Assembly: GCA_903632075.3 (NCBI GenBank)
Contig: CAHIKZ030005494.1
Location: forward strand, 934,001 to 998,000
Source of the DNA: Acanthosepion pharaonis
Taxonomy: Eukaryota; Mollusca; Cephalopoda; Sepiida; Sepiidae
Length of the DNA stretch: 64,000 nucleotides
Direction: 5' to 3'
The notes under the pieces were generated by a model. That model saw only the letters and a program-made list of their open reading frames with translations, ran no database searches and was not told the DNA's origin. Shown here one piece after another: positions 54,974 through 64,000 of the stretch (positions within the stretch are counted from its first letter, which is position 1; each line of letters opens with the position of its first letter). The position numbers were made by a program, and so were the translations under genes.

Positions 54974-55128
54974 AAGTTTCCATGACTATAATTTATTTCT
55001 CAAGAAAATATATTTTTCCTGGTTCATCAGGTCACATCTCTAGTTCATAAAGTCCATAGAACTAGAGATGTGACCTGATGAACCAGGAAAAATGTTTTCT
55101 AGAGAAATAAATTATAGTCATGAAACCT
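54974..55128. repeat. Long hairpin, ~65-bp arms
   Basis: Left arm 54981-55046, right arm 55059-55122, loop of 12 nt. 'cctggttcatcaggtcacat' and 'atgtgacctgatgaaccagg' are perfect; a few differences and one bulge lie further out. The pairing extends to agtttc/gaaac at the edges. Inside the long plus-strand intron, about 0.6 kb before the second exon. Confidence 0.92.
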
Positions 55129-55389
55129 AGGTAGGATTGTCTGGCTCTTTAGGTTTACTTATATATATATATATGAGATGGTCATAGTCATAATTTCAGA
55201 CTACATTTTACCATGATCAAAATTCCCCTTTTTTTCTAGGTTAATTTTGAATTTACCATAGGTCTGACACTGAATTGGTTAATCAGGTTAAACCCACAAG
55301 CTACTTTTTAATTCCAATTTATTGTTATCTCAACTTTTCTTTCAAAAAAAAGTGGGGATATTCTGCTTTTGAAATTAAAAATAATCTTT

Positions 55390-55510
55390 TACTCACCAGT
55401 TATTTATCATCGCCTGAAGAGGCACAAATTAGTGCCGAAACATGAAAGCTATCGTGTAGCGATTTTCAACATTTTTTTGCTTTAATATGATTTTTTTTTT
55501 TCTGCAATTG
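55390..55510 (+). repeat. Dispersed repeat C, copy 2
   Basis: 'actcaccagttatttatcat', 'cctgaagaggcacaaattag', 'gctatcgtgtagcgattttc' align with 39970-40100. Confidence 0.5.
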
Positions 55511-55683
55511 ATTTGTATACTCACTGGTTGAAAGTTGTTAAAGTCTTGATTAGTAAAATAATTCTCTTCAATATTATTAACCTTTGACTTTAGGTAGAAT
55601 TCTTTAGTGATACAGAAAATTTCTCTCTTGTTTCCTTGTCTTGTTTTTCTATTCTAAGCCTTACTTTTTTTAATCTTTTTTAG

Positions 55684-55808
55684 ATCTTCAAGAAGATTTT
55701 GAACATCTCTGGAAATGGCTGCAGGGTGTTGAGAACCGTTTGTTGCCATTGTGTATCCGAAGCAGCTGGAGTGTGACTGAACTTGAAGAGAAGTTAATTG
55801 ATAATCAG
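55684..55808 (+). CDS. Exon of a spectrin-repeat protein (start of next repeat)
   Basis: A 125-nt exon preceded by a T-rich stretch ending tttttt-ag and followed by a consensus donor CAG|gtaggt. It enters in phase 1, completing with the G from 18952 a GAT codon, and leaves in phase 0. It reads 'DLQEDFEHLWKWLQGVENRL', 'LPLCIRSSWSVTELEEKLID', 'NQ'. The pattern F..LW.WL..VE..L is helix A of a spectrin repeat with its conserved Trp, followed by the A-B loop. Together with the first exon it gives 108 codons, about one repeat length, with helix C of one repeat followed by helix A of the next. This supports both exons belonging to one rod-like scaffold protein. A next exon with helix B would be expected downstream; I do not see it before 64000. 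Family undetermined, as for the first exon. Confidence 0.9.
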
Positions 55809-56964
55809 GTAGGTAGCTGATTGATTAACAGAGTTTAATGGAAGGAAAACTCCACTGTACAATCCATACTACCAGTGAGGCAACCAAAACAGAAATCTAA
55901 TATCAAGACAAAAACTCTTTGGTCATATGGTTTGTATTTAAAAAGAAAAAAAAAGAGAATCAATCTATATTTCTATAGAAACCTTGCTGATACTGAAGGT
56001 GACAGATCAAAGCTTTACATGTTTTCCGAGCAGAGAATCTATATAATAAATTCGAATGTCAGTGTGTCACACTTTTTCAATTAAAGGGACACAACTCTCA
56101 TTAGCTAGTCTTCTATATAAATAAATGCTAATGTCAGTGTGTCACACTTTTCCAACTTTACTCTTAGCCCAACATATACCATTTTGGAATCAGGCCAACG
56201 CTGTGAGCAAATTAAAGATTGATCCAGACCCACAATCCTCAAATTTTGGATTCCCAAGTTTTCATTACTGTGATTGTTTTCAGTGATTTTTTTTAACATG
56301 AATTTTTGCAACAATTTTTTTTTTGTATGATAACAATTTTTATAACTTGGAAATAAATTTGGGAATAATTGAAATTAATTGCAAAATCCAGTGAAATGAT
56401 TTTAATCATTGGCATTTCTAATAGAAATGAAAACAGTATTAATATTATTTTTGCACTAATACCTAAATGTTATCTTGCTGTGAAAGATGAAGCGGGTGCT
56501 GGTTGAGAAACGCTGCTTTAAACAGAGATACACAATTAAAATTAAATTTTGATATCTTTCAATTTTAAAATATTTACTTCCCTTTCATCTTTGTCTTTAA
56601 CTTGGATCCAACATATAAGTATTAGTTTCAGAAGTTTCTAGCACAATGTTAAACAAATCTTAGAAGTGTCTTCAATTTCATATTGCTTGTGCAATCAATC
56701 AGCTTCTGAACTTTTACTACAATTAAGAAAATGATTTCCATAAGGAATATCAGCCAGCCTGTTTTTCTTGTTTTATTCAATTCACAAATGAAAGTTATCT
56801 CTGGATAAAGTAGTTACAAGTGGGGGAGGAAAGTAGATTTATTACTGTAACCGTCTGAGGCTGCCATTTCTGCAAAACATGCCTTTTAGGAAAAATAAAC
56901 AAAGCAGATGAGAAACATCATGAATGATAAGATTGAGCAGAGATCAATGAGAAAAAAATAATTA
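55809..56964 (+). other. Start of downstream intron
   Basis: Apart from the Helitron-like pair at 56038-56151, no repeat or exon is recognised. Confidence 0.45.
56038..56151 (+). repeat. Two copies of a Helitron-end-like motif
   Basis: 56038-56077 and 56112-56151 both begin tctatata and share 'aatgtcagtgtgtcacactt'. Such TCTATATA...AATGTC starts are often seen at Helitron 5' ends. No 3' CTRR hairpin end was identified. Confidence 0.4.
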
Positions 56965-57650
56965 ATTGTTAATTTTAATTCCTCGAAAATAAAACTACTC
57001 TCTTTTAATCATCTGAGAGAACCCCCCACACACACACACACAACTTTTTCTTTTTTTTCTTTCTTTTTTCTTTTTTGCCTTTCATCTGTATGGCTGATGC
57101 TAACCTCCAGGAGAGTGACTCATTTTGCCTTCCCAGACTAATGTTTTCTGTTGACACAAAGTAGAAAGATTAAATTGAATCCATTGCAAGGTCTGCTGCT
57201 AGGAAAATTGGACTAAACAATTTTTCTCACCAAAATCTGTCTTACTCATTTATAAGTCTACCATTTATCTATGCTTTGAATATTGCTGTCACATTTGGTC
57301 TAGTACTTATTTAGAGATTCTTGATAGAATACAAAGAAGAATTTGCAATGTTATTGGTTCTGACCTGGCATCTCGGCTTCAGTCACTTTCCCACCATTGT
57401 AACGTAGCTTTCGTGTGCCTTTTCAATAAATATTTTCATGACAATTATTCTGATGAGCTTTCCTCTTTGGTACCTAGACGTCATGAATATAAGTGCAGTG
57501 CAAGATTGGCAGATTAATCTCATCATTCTGCAGCCGAAATGGCCAAAAGTTCAATCTAATAGTTTCTTTTCTTGCACTTCTCGCTTGTGGAACTCTCTTG
57601 CTTTCTAGTCAATATAGCATTTTAAGTTTTGAAGATCAATGTCAATTGTT
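56965..57650 (+). mobile_element. LINE (L2x) reverse transcriptase C-terminal remnant
   Basis: Aligns block by block with 25160-25860: 'aataaaactactctctttta', 'gtctgctgctaggaaaattg', 'atctatgctttgaatattgc', 'ggttctgacctggcatctcg', 'gacaattattctgatgagct', 'tctttggtacctagacgtca', 'gcttgtggaactctcttgct'. Frames broken; contains (CA)n and a CT-rich insertion at 57028-57075. Confidence 0.75.
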
Positions 57651-58968
57651 ATCATTATTAGTTTTATGCAGAAATAAAAGATATTCCATTTCAATCAAAG
57701 AAACAGGAGATCAAAGAATTCTTAACATCACACCATAAACTCTATGATGTAATAATTTGTGAGCTGTCAAGATAGGACAAGCCGCCAAATTCTGTTACTG
57801 CATTAGGACATCTTATAAGAATCAACAGTTTTCTACCTTTTAGTCTAAGTGGAATCTATTGAAGAGAGAAAAAATGGCTGTTTGAGATTCAAAGGAAATT
57901 CTATATTATGATTTGCTGGAACCTGGACAAATGTTTTTGCAAAACACTAGTGAGCAATTGGCTTGTTTGAAGTGTGCTTTTGGAAGATCTTTTTCTGAGC
58001 AGATTGTTGCTCTTGCTGACTAATAACACCCATTCTCATATTGTATATGCAATTCAGTAAATAAACAAGGAATTGCAATGGGATGTTCTTCCATATGCAG
58101 TGTCTTTTCCAGATTTATCACTTGTTTCTTTCTATGTAATTGCTCTGCCCAGCAATTTCAACAAACCCAAGTTATCAAAGACTTTATCAACTCAAATTTG
58201 GCATCATTCTTTTTTGTTTGAATACACAATTTAGCTAAAACATATACGCTAAGGAAGTATTCTGTTGACTGAAGAATGATGCTATGAATTAATATGAAAT
58301 GATTTCTGTTTAAAAGATGCTGAAAACTTTTAATAATCAGTAGATATTCATTTGATCTCCTTTATTATCATATTGGATTGTTTGTTTTGGTGCTGTTCTC
58401 TTTTATCTTCATTGATAAATACAGATGGAATTGTGCAGGCATAAGTCTATAACTTATTATATTTGTAACCCTAGCAACTGATGTTTCCTTTGTTATTAGT
58501 ATCTCCTCATTTCCAGTTTTATTGATTTGCTTTTGTATATCAGATCTATATTATGTTTTCAAACAAGCCTGGAAAGAATTAAGAATGTTCAATCCTATCA
58601 CAGATTTCACTGTTTGCTTTTAAACAGGCTTTTTAATGATTGACCGTTTTGCCTTGATATGGTATCTGGGTTAAAGAAAATCTTTTTTATTGTACGGATC
58701 CACTTTTCTTTTAGTTCCTAGGCCAACTTGTATGACAAATTTAGGTTTTACTTCAAGGTATATATTGTAACGAAGATGCTCAGAATATATGAATTTTTTA
58801 TTTCTATAAATATTATTTTTAGTACGTACAAAAAAAATAAAAAAAAATAACAGGAACACCAGCTCAAACATGTATCCCCCCCCCACTAAAAATAACGTTT
58901 ATAGTAATAAAGAAATAATGTTAGATAAAAAATCCACTCATGAATTTTATAAATTAAGGTATCTATTT
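57651..58968. other. Intronic stretch, nothing recognised
   Basis: No exon or repeat recognised over 1.3 kb. A C run lies at 58876-58884. Confidence 0.45.
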
Positions 58969-59460
58969 TTTTTTTTTTTTTTTTTTTTTTAAAGGCACAT
59001 GTGGCTGAGTGGTTAGAATGTTTGCTTTCTGACCAAGAGACCTGGGTTTGAATCTCATCATGGTCAATTTGTCAGCAAGTTGACTTCTTGATGCTATCGG
59101 TCTGTAGGAGGTGATCACAGTATTCGGCACCTTTAGAAAGTGCCTGAAAACCATACCACAGGTTAATCTAAGCCTTGTGAGCAAAGTTAGGTAGATGGTA
59201 CCCATCGGTGGCTGTGCTAGCACAAAGTCACAAGTCATTGTGACCGAGGGTTTGAGCATGCTAGCCTTGTTCACACTGTTGATCACACTAAATAACGTGC
59301 CCTCCCAGAAACTGTAACTAAGGTCCACTCAGCATAGTTGTAGTATAAACCACAGGTGGGCCCTGTGGGTGTTGAACAAACACAAATATGCCTGAGCAGG
59401 TGGCTGCAATGGGGATTAGCTAGTCACCTGAGTAGGCTGAGTGGCTGCACCATTTACATT
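58969..59460 (+). mobile_element. tRNA-SINE type C, long, with poly-T in front
   Basis: After poly-T (58969-58992) comes a clear tRNA-like unit: A-box region 'gtggctgagtggttagaatg', then 'ctttctgaccaagagacctg', B-box 'gggtttgaatctc'. The body contains 'aagtgcctgaaaaccatacc' and 'agcacaaagtcacaagtcat'; the tail 'gtgttgaacaaacacaaata' and 'gattagctagtcacc' is shared with 5.2 kb. About 465 bp, the longest SINE here. Confidence 0.75.
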
Positions 59461-59574
59461 TTTAAGGTATCTTTTGATGAACCATAATTTACTAAACAGG
59501 AATTTTCTTCTCAAATGATGATGAATTATATGCATATGTTTTTATTGCTTTTTACTTGAGAAAACTTCTATGTG

Positions 59575-60330
59575 TCATGCCCCTTCAGGATGTTGGCGAT
59601 CATGGTTCTCCACAACTTCCTGTCCTTTGTAGCTCTTAATAAATTTTGTCTTTTGTCCATCTCTCCCAAACCCTACCCTGCTATCCATTGACTTAAGCTC
59701 ACCAGGTTGGTTATGTGTTGTTTTTCTCTCTTTTGCTTGCCTTCAGTCTGTGAGTATCAAATTTTCCAAGCCCTCTTTCCTCAATATGTGCCCTAGAAAT
59801 TTCAGCTGCCTCTTCCTGATGTTAACTATAAGTATCCTTTCTGTTTTCAAAAATAAAACTATAAAACTTCATCATTGCTCACATGTTCGGTCCATGGTAT
59901 TCTCAGCATCATTCTGTAGAACCACATTTCTCTTGCTTCAAATCTCTTCTTCATCTTTAAGGAGATTGTCCAGCATTCACTGTTATATATAGGAGAACTG
60001 ATATTATATAACAGTTCAGTACTCTTTTCTTTGTTTCTAACAAAATGTTTCTGTTTCTTAATATTTTACTTAGTTTTTGGAAGGCATTTTTCACTATCCT
60101 AATGTGACTTCAAATTCCACTGTCCTATATTCTGTCCTCTATTAAAATACTTCCCAGTTTATGTGATCTGTATATCTTATGTTAAGATTGTTGCCACCAA
60201 TAATGAATCCTAGTAAGACCTCTAATTCTATCAGAATCACTTCACTGTATAGGTTGAATAAGTCTGGTGAGAAGACACATCTTTGTCTTAAAAGAAAATG
60301 TATAAATTCACTTTCATATGTTTAGGTTTT
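59575..60330 (-). mobile_element. LINE (L1x) reverse transcriptase remnant, minus strand
   Basis: The plus strand starts at the reversed 3' end ('cgatcatggttctccacaac', 'ttcctgtcctttgtagctct'), passes the 'RNFSCLFLM' antisense block, and reaches the region before the catalytic motif: the minus strand at about 60.2-60.3 kb reads 'PDLFNLYSEVILIELEVLLG' and FIIGG. Frames broken and YADD lost. It spans more of the enzyme than 14.6 kb. Confidence 0.8.
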
Positions 60331-61370
60331 ATTAAAATTCTCATCACTTTTTAAAACAATAAAAATTGCTAAGGAGTGAAGGTAGTTAAAATAACAGCAA
60401 TGTCAAGACATTTTAACACAATCCCCCTCCCTTCCCAGGCACAAAAAGGTTAAATACTGTCAAATATTTTTATTAAAATTACTACACATTCAAAATCAGT
60501 AGTGTTTTGGGAAAAGTAGTATAATTTTTGTACAGTAGAATAAAATGTAAACTAATGAATAAATAAATTTTATCCTTTGTTACAAATATTACATTCTAAA
60601 CTGAAATCTGACCATTCAATAAAACAGTACAGATTACTGAATTACTTCTGTAAAAAAAAAAAAAAAATGAAATAATTATATTAAATACATAATTCTTTAC
60701 AGCTTGATAAAAATAAAATAAGCCTCAGAATTGTGTGTGTATAAGAAATGCTTGTGCAAGGTAAGGGGAAGAAGAAAGTGAAATGGTTCGTTTTCTCCAT
60801 TGTTATATCCTACCCCAAACAACATCTGTGGGGTTTCAACCTTGCCCCTTGATGTTTTGTTTTCATTGTTAAAACATTTACCCGGGTAACTGCTCCATCT
60901 CTTGTTCCTTCTTTCCCTCTCAAAAATTAACTGGGTTGTTTTAGCAGTGCTCTCTTCAAATATAACAGCCACGTTTGGATTTGTTTTTTATTTCTGTTGC
61001 TAATAAAAGCAGAAAAAGATGCACAGGACCAACATGTGGAAGGTAAACAAAAAAATATTCAACAATTTAATATTGTGATTACTTATAAATTGAAGAGGGA
61101 AAAAAAATCACAGCTAATCTTTTGCATTTATAGATTTTGTCTCCTATATCCCCCCCCCCCGCCTCTCAGCAATTTTTTCTTTTAAAAAGCTACTTTTAGA
61201 ATTTTTATGTAACTGGCTTTTTGCATTCTCTTAATAACTATTGCACCAATCACACATTCCTGTAAATTATGTCAGCAGTTATAAATTATTTGAAATTTAA
61301 ATATGCTGCATCTGAAGATTGTAGATATGTTTGAAATGTGTTTTTTTTTTGGGGGGGGTCTGTTAAAAGA
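60331..61370. other. Intronic stretch, no convincing exon
   Basis: A short acceptor/donor-like pair around 61012-61040 would give a 30-nt exon but has no support. C run at 61150-61161. Confidence 0.4.
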
Positions 61371-61374
61371 ATAC

Positions 61375-61570
61375 AGGTTGAATAGAGAGAGAGAGACAAG
61401 GGAAAGCAACACATGACATACCTGGTGGTGCTTAAGCAAGTGAATGACAGAACAGGGCCTGTGGGGAAGTAGCAAAGAGACAAAACTTATTAAGAGTTAC
61501 AAGGGATAGGAAGAAGTGGAGAACCATGTTCGCCTACGTCCTGAAGGGACACGATACATGAAAAGAAAAA
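61375..61570 (+). mobile_element. LINE (L1x) 3' end fragment
   Basis: 'gacaagggaaagcaacacat', 'gacatacctggtggtgctta', 'gtggagaaccatgttcgcct', 'cctgaagggacacgatacat' match the 3' coding end of L1x. Confidence 0.7.
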
Positions 61571-62021
61571 TCCTTGGGGAATGAAACTGGCAGTGAGTCA
61601 AGCAGAGTGTTGAGCTCTATACTTTATCCATTGAGCTGATTAAATAGTTTCATTAGGATTGTCTCTTAACGAAGCTAAGAAGTAGGAAAATAATTGTTTT
61701 TAAATCATAAAAACTGAGATGTAAGAAGAGGAAGGAAAAAAAAGGCTGAAAAAAATTTTTTTTTTCTTTGTTCTTCAGAAAGAATACCAATAGTGGGTGC
61801 TATATCTTTTGAAACATTCACATTTGAAATGAAAGTCTTCTCTTAATTCATTGTGTTTCCATCTTAAACATGATAAAGTTCAATAATTATTCACTGATAT
61901 AGAAATTTAATTTCCAATTGACTCTTAATATATGTATAGGAAAGGTAAAGAAATATTTTCTTTCATTTAGTATGTAAATTTTATTGTATGTTTATTTAGT
62001 TGATCTGCAAGATCAGGTAAT
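61571..62021. other. Intronic stretch, nothing recognised
   Basis: AT-rich without feature. Confidence 0.4.
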
Positions 62022-62175
62022 GTGAGGCACAGTGGAGTAGTGGATATCAGCTCGGATTAAGGAATCAGAGAGCTGAGTTCGAATTCTAGTCAAATCCATT
62101 TCATTCATTTACGTGCTAATACCCTTGGGAAAGGTATGAATCCTCTTCTTCTCACCCCAGCTATGGGTAGACAGC
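62022..62175 (+). mobile_element. tRNA-SINE type A, plus strand
   Basis: 'ggcacagtggagtagtggat', 'gagctgagttcgaattctag' (B-box-like), 'ccatttcattcatttacgtg', 'gggaaaggtatgaatcctct', 'agctatgggtagacagc'. Confidence 0.75.
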
Positions 62176-62244
62176 AGGATTCCTCACTCTCAGCCTTTAT
62201 CCATTACTCCACCACTATCCATTACTCCAACATGCCTCTTCTTT

Positions 62245-62680
62245 ATCTGAGATGAGGTATTATGTGCACTATTTACATTATTCAGACTATTATCCTCATC
62301 TTTGTCACCATATTTATCACAATGTTTCTGTTGTTCAGTATCTGTCTATATTTCTGAGATGAGGTACTATGTACACTATTTACATTATTCGAACTATTGT
62401 CCTCATCTTTGTCGCCATATTTATTACAGTGTTTCGGCCGTTGTATGCTTCGGCCTTCTTCAAGTGGTTGGAATGTCAAACTGAACTCTTTATTTCACTC
62501 ACTGGGGTAAACTGTTCTAGTTCCACATGTCATGTTTAATGGATGTCAGTTATCAGTTATCTCCTGTTAATTCCCCTCTCCAAGTTCTCTACTGCCTTAA
62601 CTGGGTATTGAACTCACACTCTTTGGGTCCTGTCACTGGATCTAACCAATGCCTTTATCCACAGTGCCATGTGTCCTTGA
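62245..62680 (-). mobile_element. tRNA-SINE type B, minus strand, duplicated tail
   Basis: The reversed tail is present twice (62246-62327 and 62353-62445): 'cactatttacattattcaga' and 'cactatttacattattcgaa'. Then 'ttcggccgttgtatgcttcg', 'ctgaactctttatttcactc', 'cacatgtcatgtttaatgga', and the tRNA-like head reversed ('gggtattgaactcacactct', 'cctgtcactggatctaacca'). The best minus-strand type B copy. Confidence 0.75.
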
Positions 62681-63700
62681 GGACACATGGCACAGTGGAT
62701 AAAGGTGTTTTCCAAGCCTTCCTTCCTCATTATGTGTCCAAGGAATTTCAGCTCTCGCTTCCTGAGTATAAGCATTCTTTTTGTTACTATTTTGTTCATG
62801 GAATTCTCAGTATCCTTCTGTTGGACCACATTTCTGCTGCCTCCAATTTTCTCCTCCATCCATAGATGCTAGATTGTCCAGCATTCACTGTCTTATAAGA
62901 GGATAGATAACACATAGAAAAAATTTGTTAGGAATCCAGCACTTGTCTTTGTTTCTATTTCCCAGCATCTTCCTTAGATTTTGGAATATTTCTTTTGCTA
63001 GTCCAATACATGTTTGCATTTTCTATTCTTTGTTAAAACAATTCCCAGATATTTAAACTTCTGCACTTGATGTTGATATCTCTAATTTCTAACTCACATC
63101 TTGGGCTTTTTTTTTCTTGTTTATGACAATACTTTTTGTTCTGTCTTCTTGCAGCAGCCTCTCATTTTCTTCCATTACCCTGTCTAGGGAGTCCTTTAGC
63201 TTTCTTTTTAAGAGCCATCATTTGTCCAGTTCACACTTCTCCTAGGTCTTTTGATTAGAGGTTCATCTCTTGTTACCTGCTTACCATAGAGATCTGGTTC
63301 CTTCTAAAGTCGTCTCATTTTCTTTCACCCACAGTAGCAACTTGTAGCAAGATTACTTTGCTTTGGGATGAATTGATTTTAAAAAAATAAAAAAGTAATT
63401 ACACCCACTGATAATAAATTCTGATAAGTTCTCCATTTTCTTTTAGGATAGCATCACTATAGAGGTTGAATAAATCTGGGGAGAAGACACCTCCTTGTCT
63501 CATGTCCCATTCTATTTTATATAGCAACTCAATTCACTTTCTATCTATATGCAGGCGGTTTTTTCCCAGCATAAGTTCTGGATTATTCTAACATCCTTTC
63601 CAAATAGATCAAGTTTTCCTAGCAGTTCAAATAGATCTGATTTGTGTCCAATGTCTTGTTCATGTTTATGAATATTGAAAGAAAGGTACTCTTCTTTACA
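62681..63700 (-). mobile_element. LINE (L1x) reverse transcriptase remnant, minus strand
   Basis: A 27-bp plus-strand SINE B head (62681-62708) is followed by reversed L1x: 'gtgtccaaggaatttcagct', the frame reading antisense to 'MLRI', then 'gacaatactttttgttctgt' (CMVI-like region), and 63430-63700, where the minus strand reads 'FSPDLFNLYSDAIL'-type sequence and upstream reverse transcriptase palm blocks. The longest L1x copy here; frames broken. Confidence 0.78.
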
Positions 63701-63701
63701 A

Positions 63702-63761
63702 ATGATTATTTAATACTTTACCTGGTTTTATATGATTATTTAATACTTTACCTGGTTTTAT
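63702..63761. repeat. 30-bp tandem duplication
   Basis: Two identical 30-bp units, 'atgattatttaatactttac' plus ctggttttat. The downstream 63762-64000 holds a 64-codon frame without splice support. Confidence 0.9.
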
Positions 63762-64000
63762 GTTTTATACTGATGTTATCCTTTTATTTAGGAAACACAT
63801 CAATATGAAATATGAACATCATTTCTTGGAACCCATCATCAGTTCAAGCGAAAACGTGTTTCCTCATAAACCAGCAGTAACTAAAAGAAAACATGGTGGT
63901 TTCTTCATCCCTAATGGGCCAGATGGTAGTAGCCACACAGGAAATTATACCTAAACACATGTATATGTATATCAGGGATAAATTTTTTTTAGAGCATTAA

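Larger units (their letters stand above)
18953..55683 (+). other. 36.7-kb intron between the two exons
   Basis: The phase-1 donor at 18953 (gtgagt) pairs in phase with the acceptor at 55683 (tctttttt then ag). I found no other exon of the plus-strand gene inside, although a short exon could escape reading by eye. The intron holds almost all the repeats listed between these positions, including long inverted repeats. Confidence 0.75.

Noticed and set aside
58995..59065. Functional tRNA gene
   Set aside because: A and B boxes are visible, but the sequence continues into a SINE body and I could not fold a proper acceptor stem.
61012..61040. Possible 30-nt micro-exon
   Set aside because: An acceptor-like cag and gtaaac donor flank it, but the upstream pyrimidine tract is weak and no reading links it to the spectrin repeat pattern expected next.
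63760..63954. 64-codon open frame near the right end as the next exon
   Set aside because: No helix-like heptad pattern as expected after the second exon; the phrase around 63835-63860 looks like a repeat-associated gaaacgtg block.
1..64000. CRISPR arrays, operons, phage or bacterial systems
   Set aside because: No direct-repeat/spacer arrays of suitable shape and no bacterial gene organisation; spliced exons and retroposons show that this is eukaryotic DNA.

Overview
This window looks like intronic DNA from a large animal genome, most likely a cephalopod mollusc (octopus-like). That is an inference. It rests on strongly AT-rich DNA, very long introns, abundant (TA)n and (CA)n microsatellites, and many decayed LINE, tRNA-SINE and cut-and-paste fragments. 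No bacterial features (operons, ribosome binding sites, CRISPR) are present. Nearly all open frames in the window are accidental, or lie inside repeats.

The only convincing host coding DNA is two exons of one + strand gene, at 18754-18952 and 55684-55808. Their splice phases match (phase 1 to phase 1) across an intron of about 36.7 kb. Joined, they give 108 codons without a stop, and these look like the end of one spectrin repeat and the start of the next. The gene is therefore a spectrin-repeat protein; I could not decide between the dystrophin/utrophin, nesprin and AKAP6-like groups. The window starts in the preceding intron and ends in the following one. A third, uncertain candidate is a 159-nt open exon-like block on the opposite strand at 27705-27863, with consensus splice sites.

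Layout. 1-18.7 kb: upstream intron with a pogo-like MITE, a 1.1-kb polypyrimidine tract, LINE and SINE fragments, and a mariner-like element with a decayed transposase. 18.75-18.95 kb: exon. 19-38.9 kb: TIR elements, 5S rRNA-containing SINEs, a hAT-like MITE, LINE copies, the minus-strand exon candidate, and a quiet stretch at 35.4-38.9 kb. 38.9-48.6 kb: a dense zone of (TA)n tracts that bracket palindromic or TIR elements, including a near-identical inverted pair about 5 kb apart. 48.6-55.7 kb: more LINE/SINE remnants and a long hairpin at 55.0 kb, then the second exon. 55.8-64 kb: downstream intron, rich in LINE remnants on both strands.

The most notable non-coding signals are a chimeric SINE with a 5S rRNA-like head joined to a tRNA-like unit (three copies), palindromic elements whose outer edges are mirror-symmetric microsatellites, and long intronic inverted repeats that would fold into double-stranded RNA in the pre-mRNA. 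Family names for repeats are from motif recognition only; boundaries of LINE and SINE remnants are approximate.
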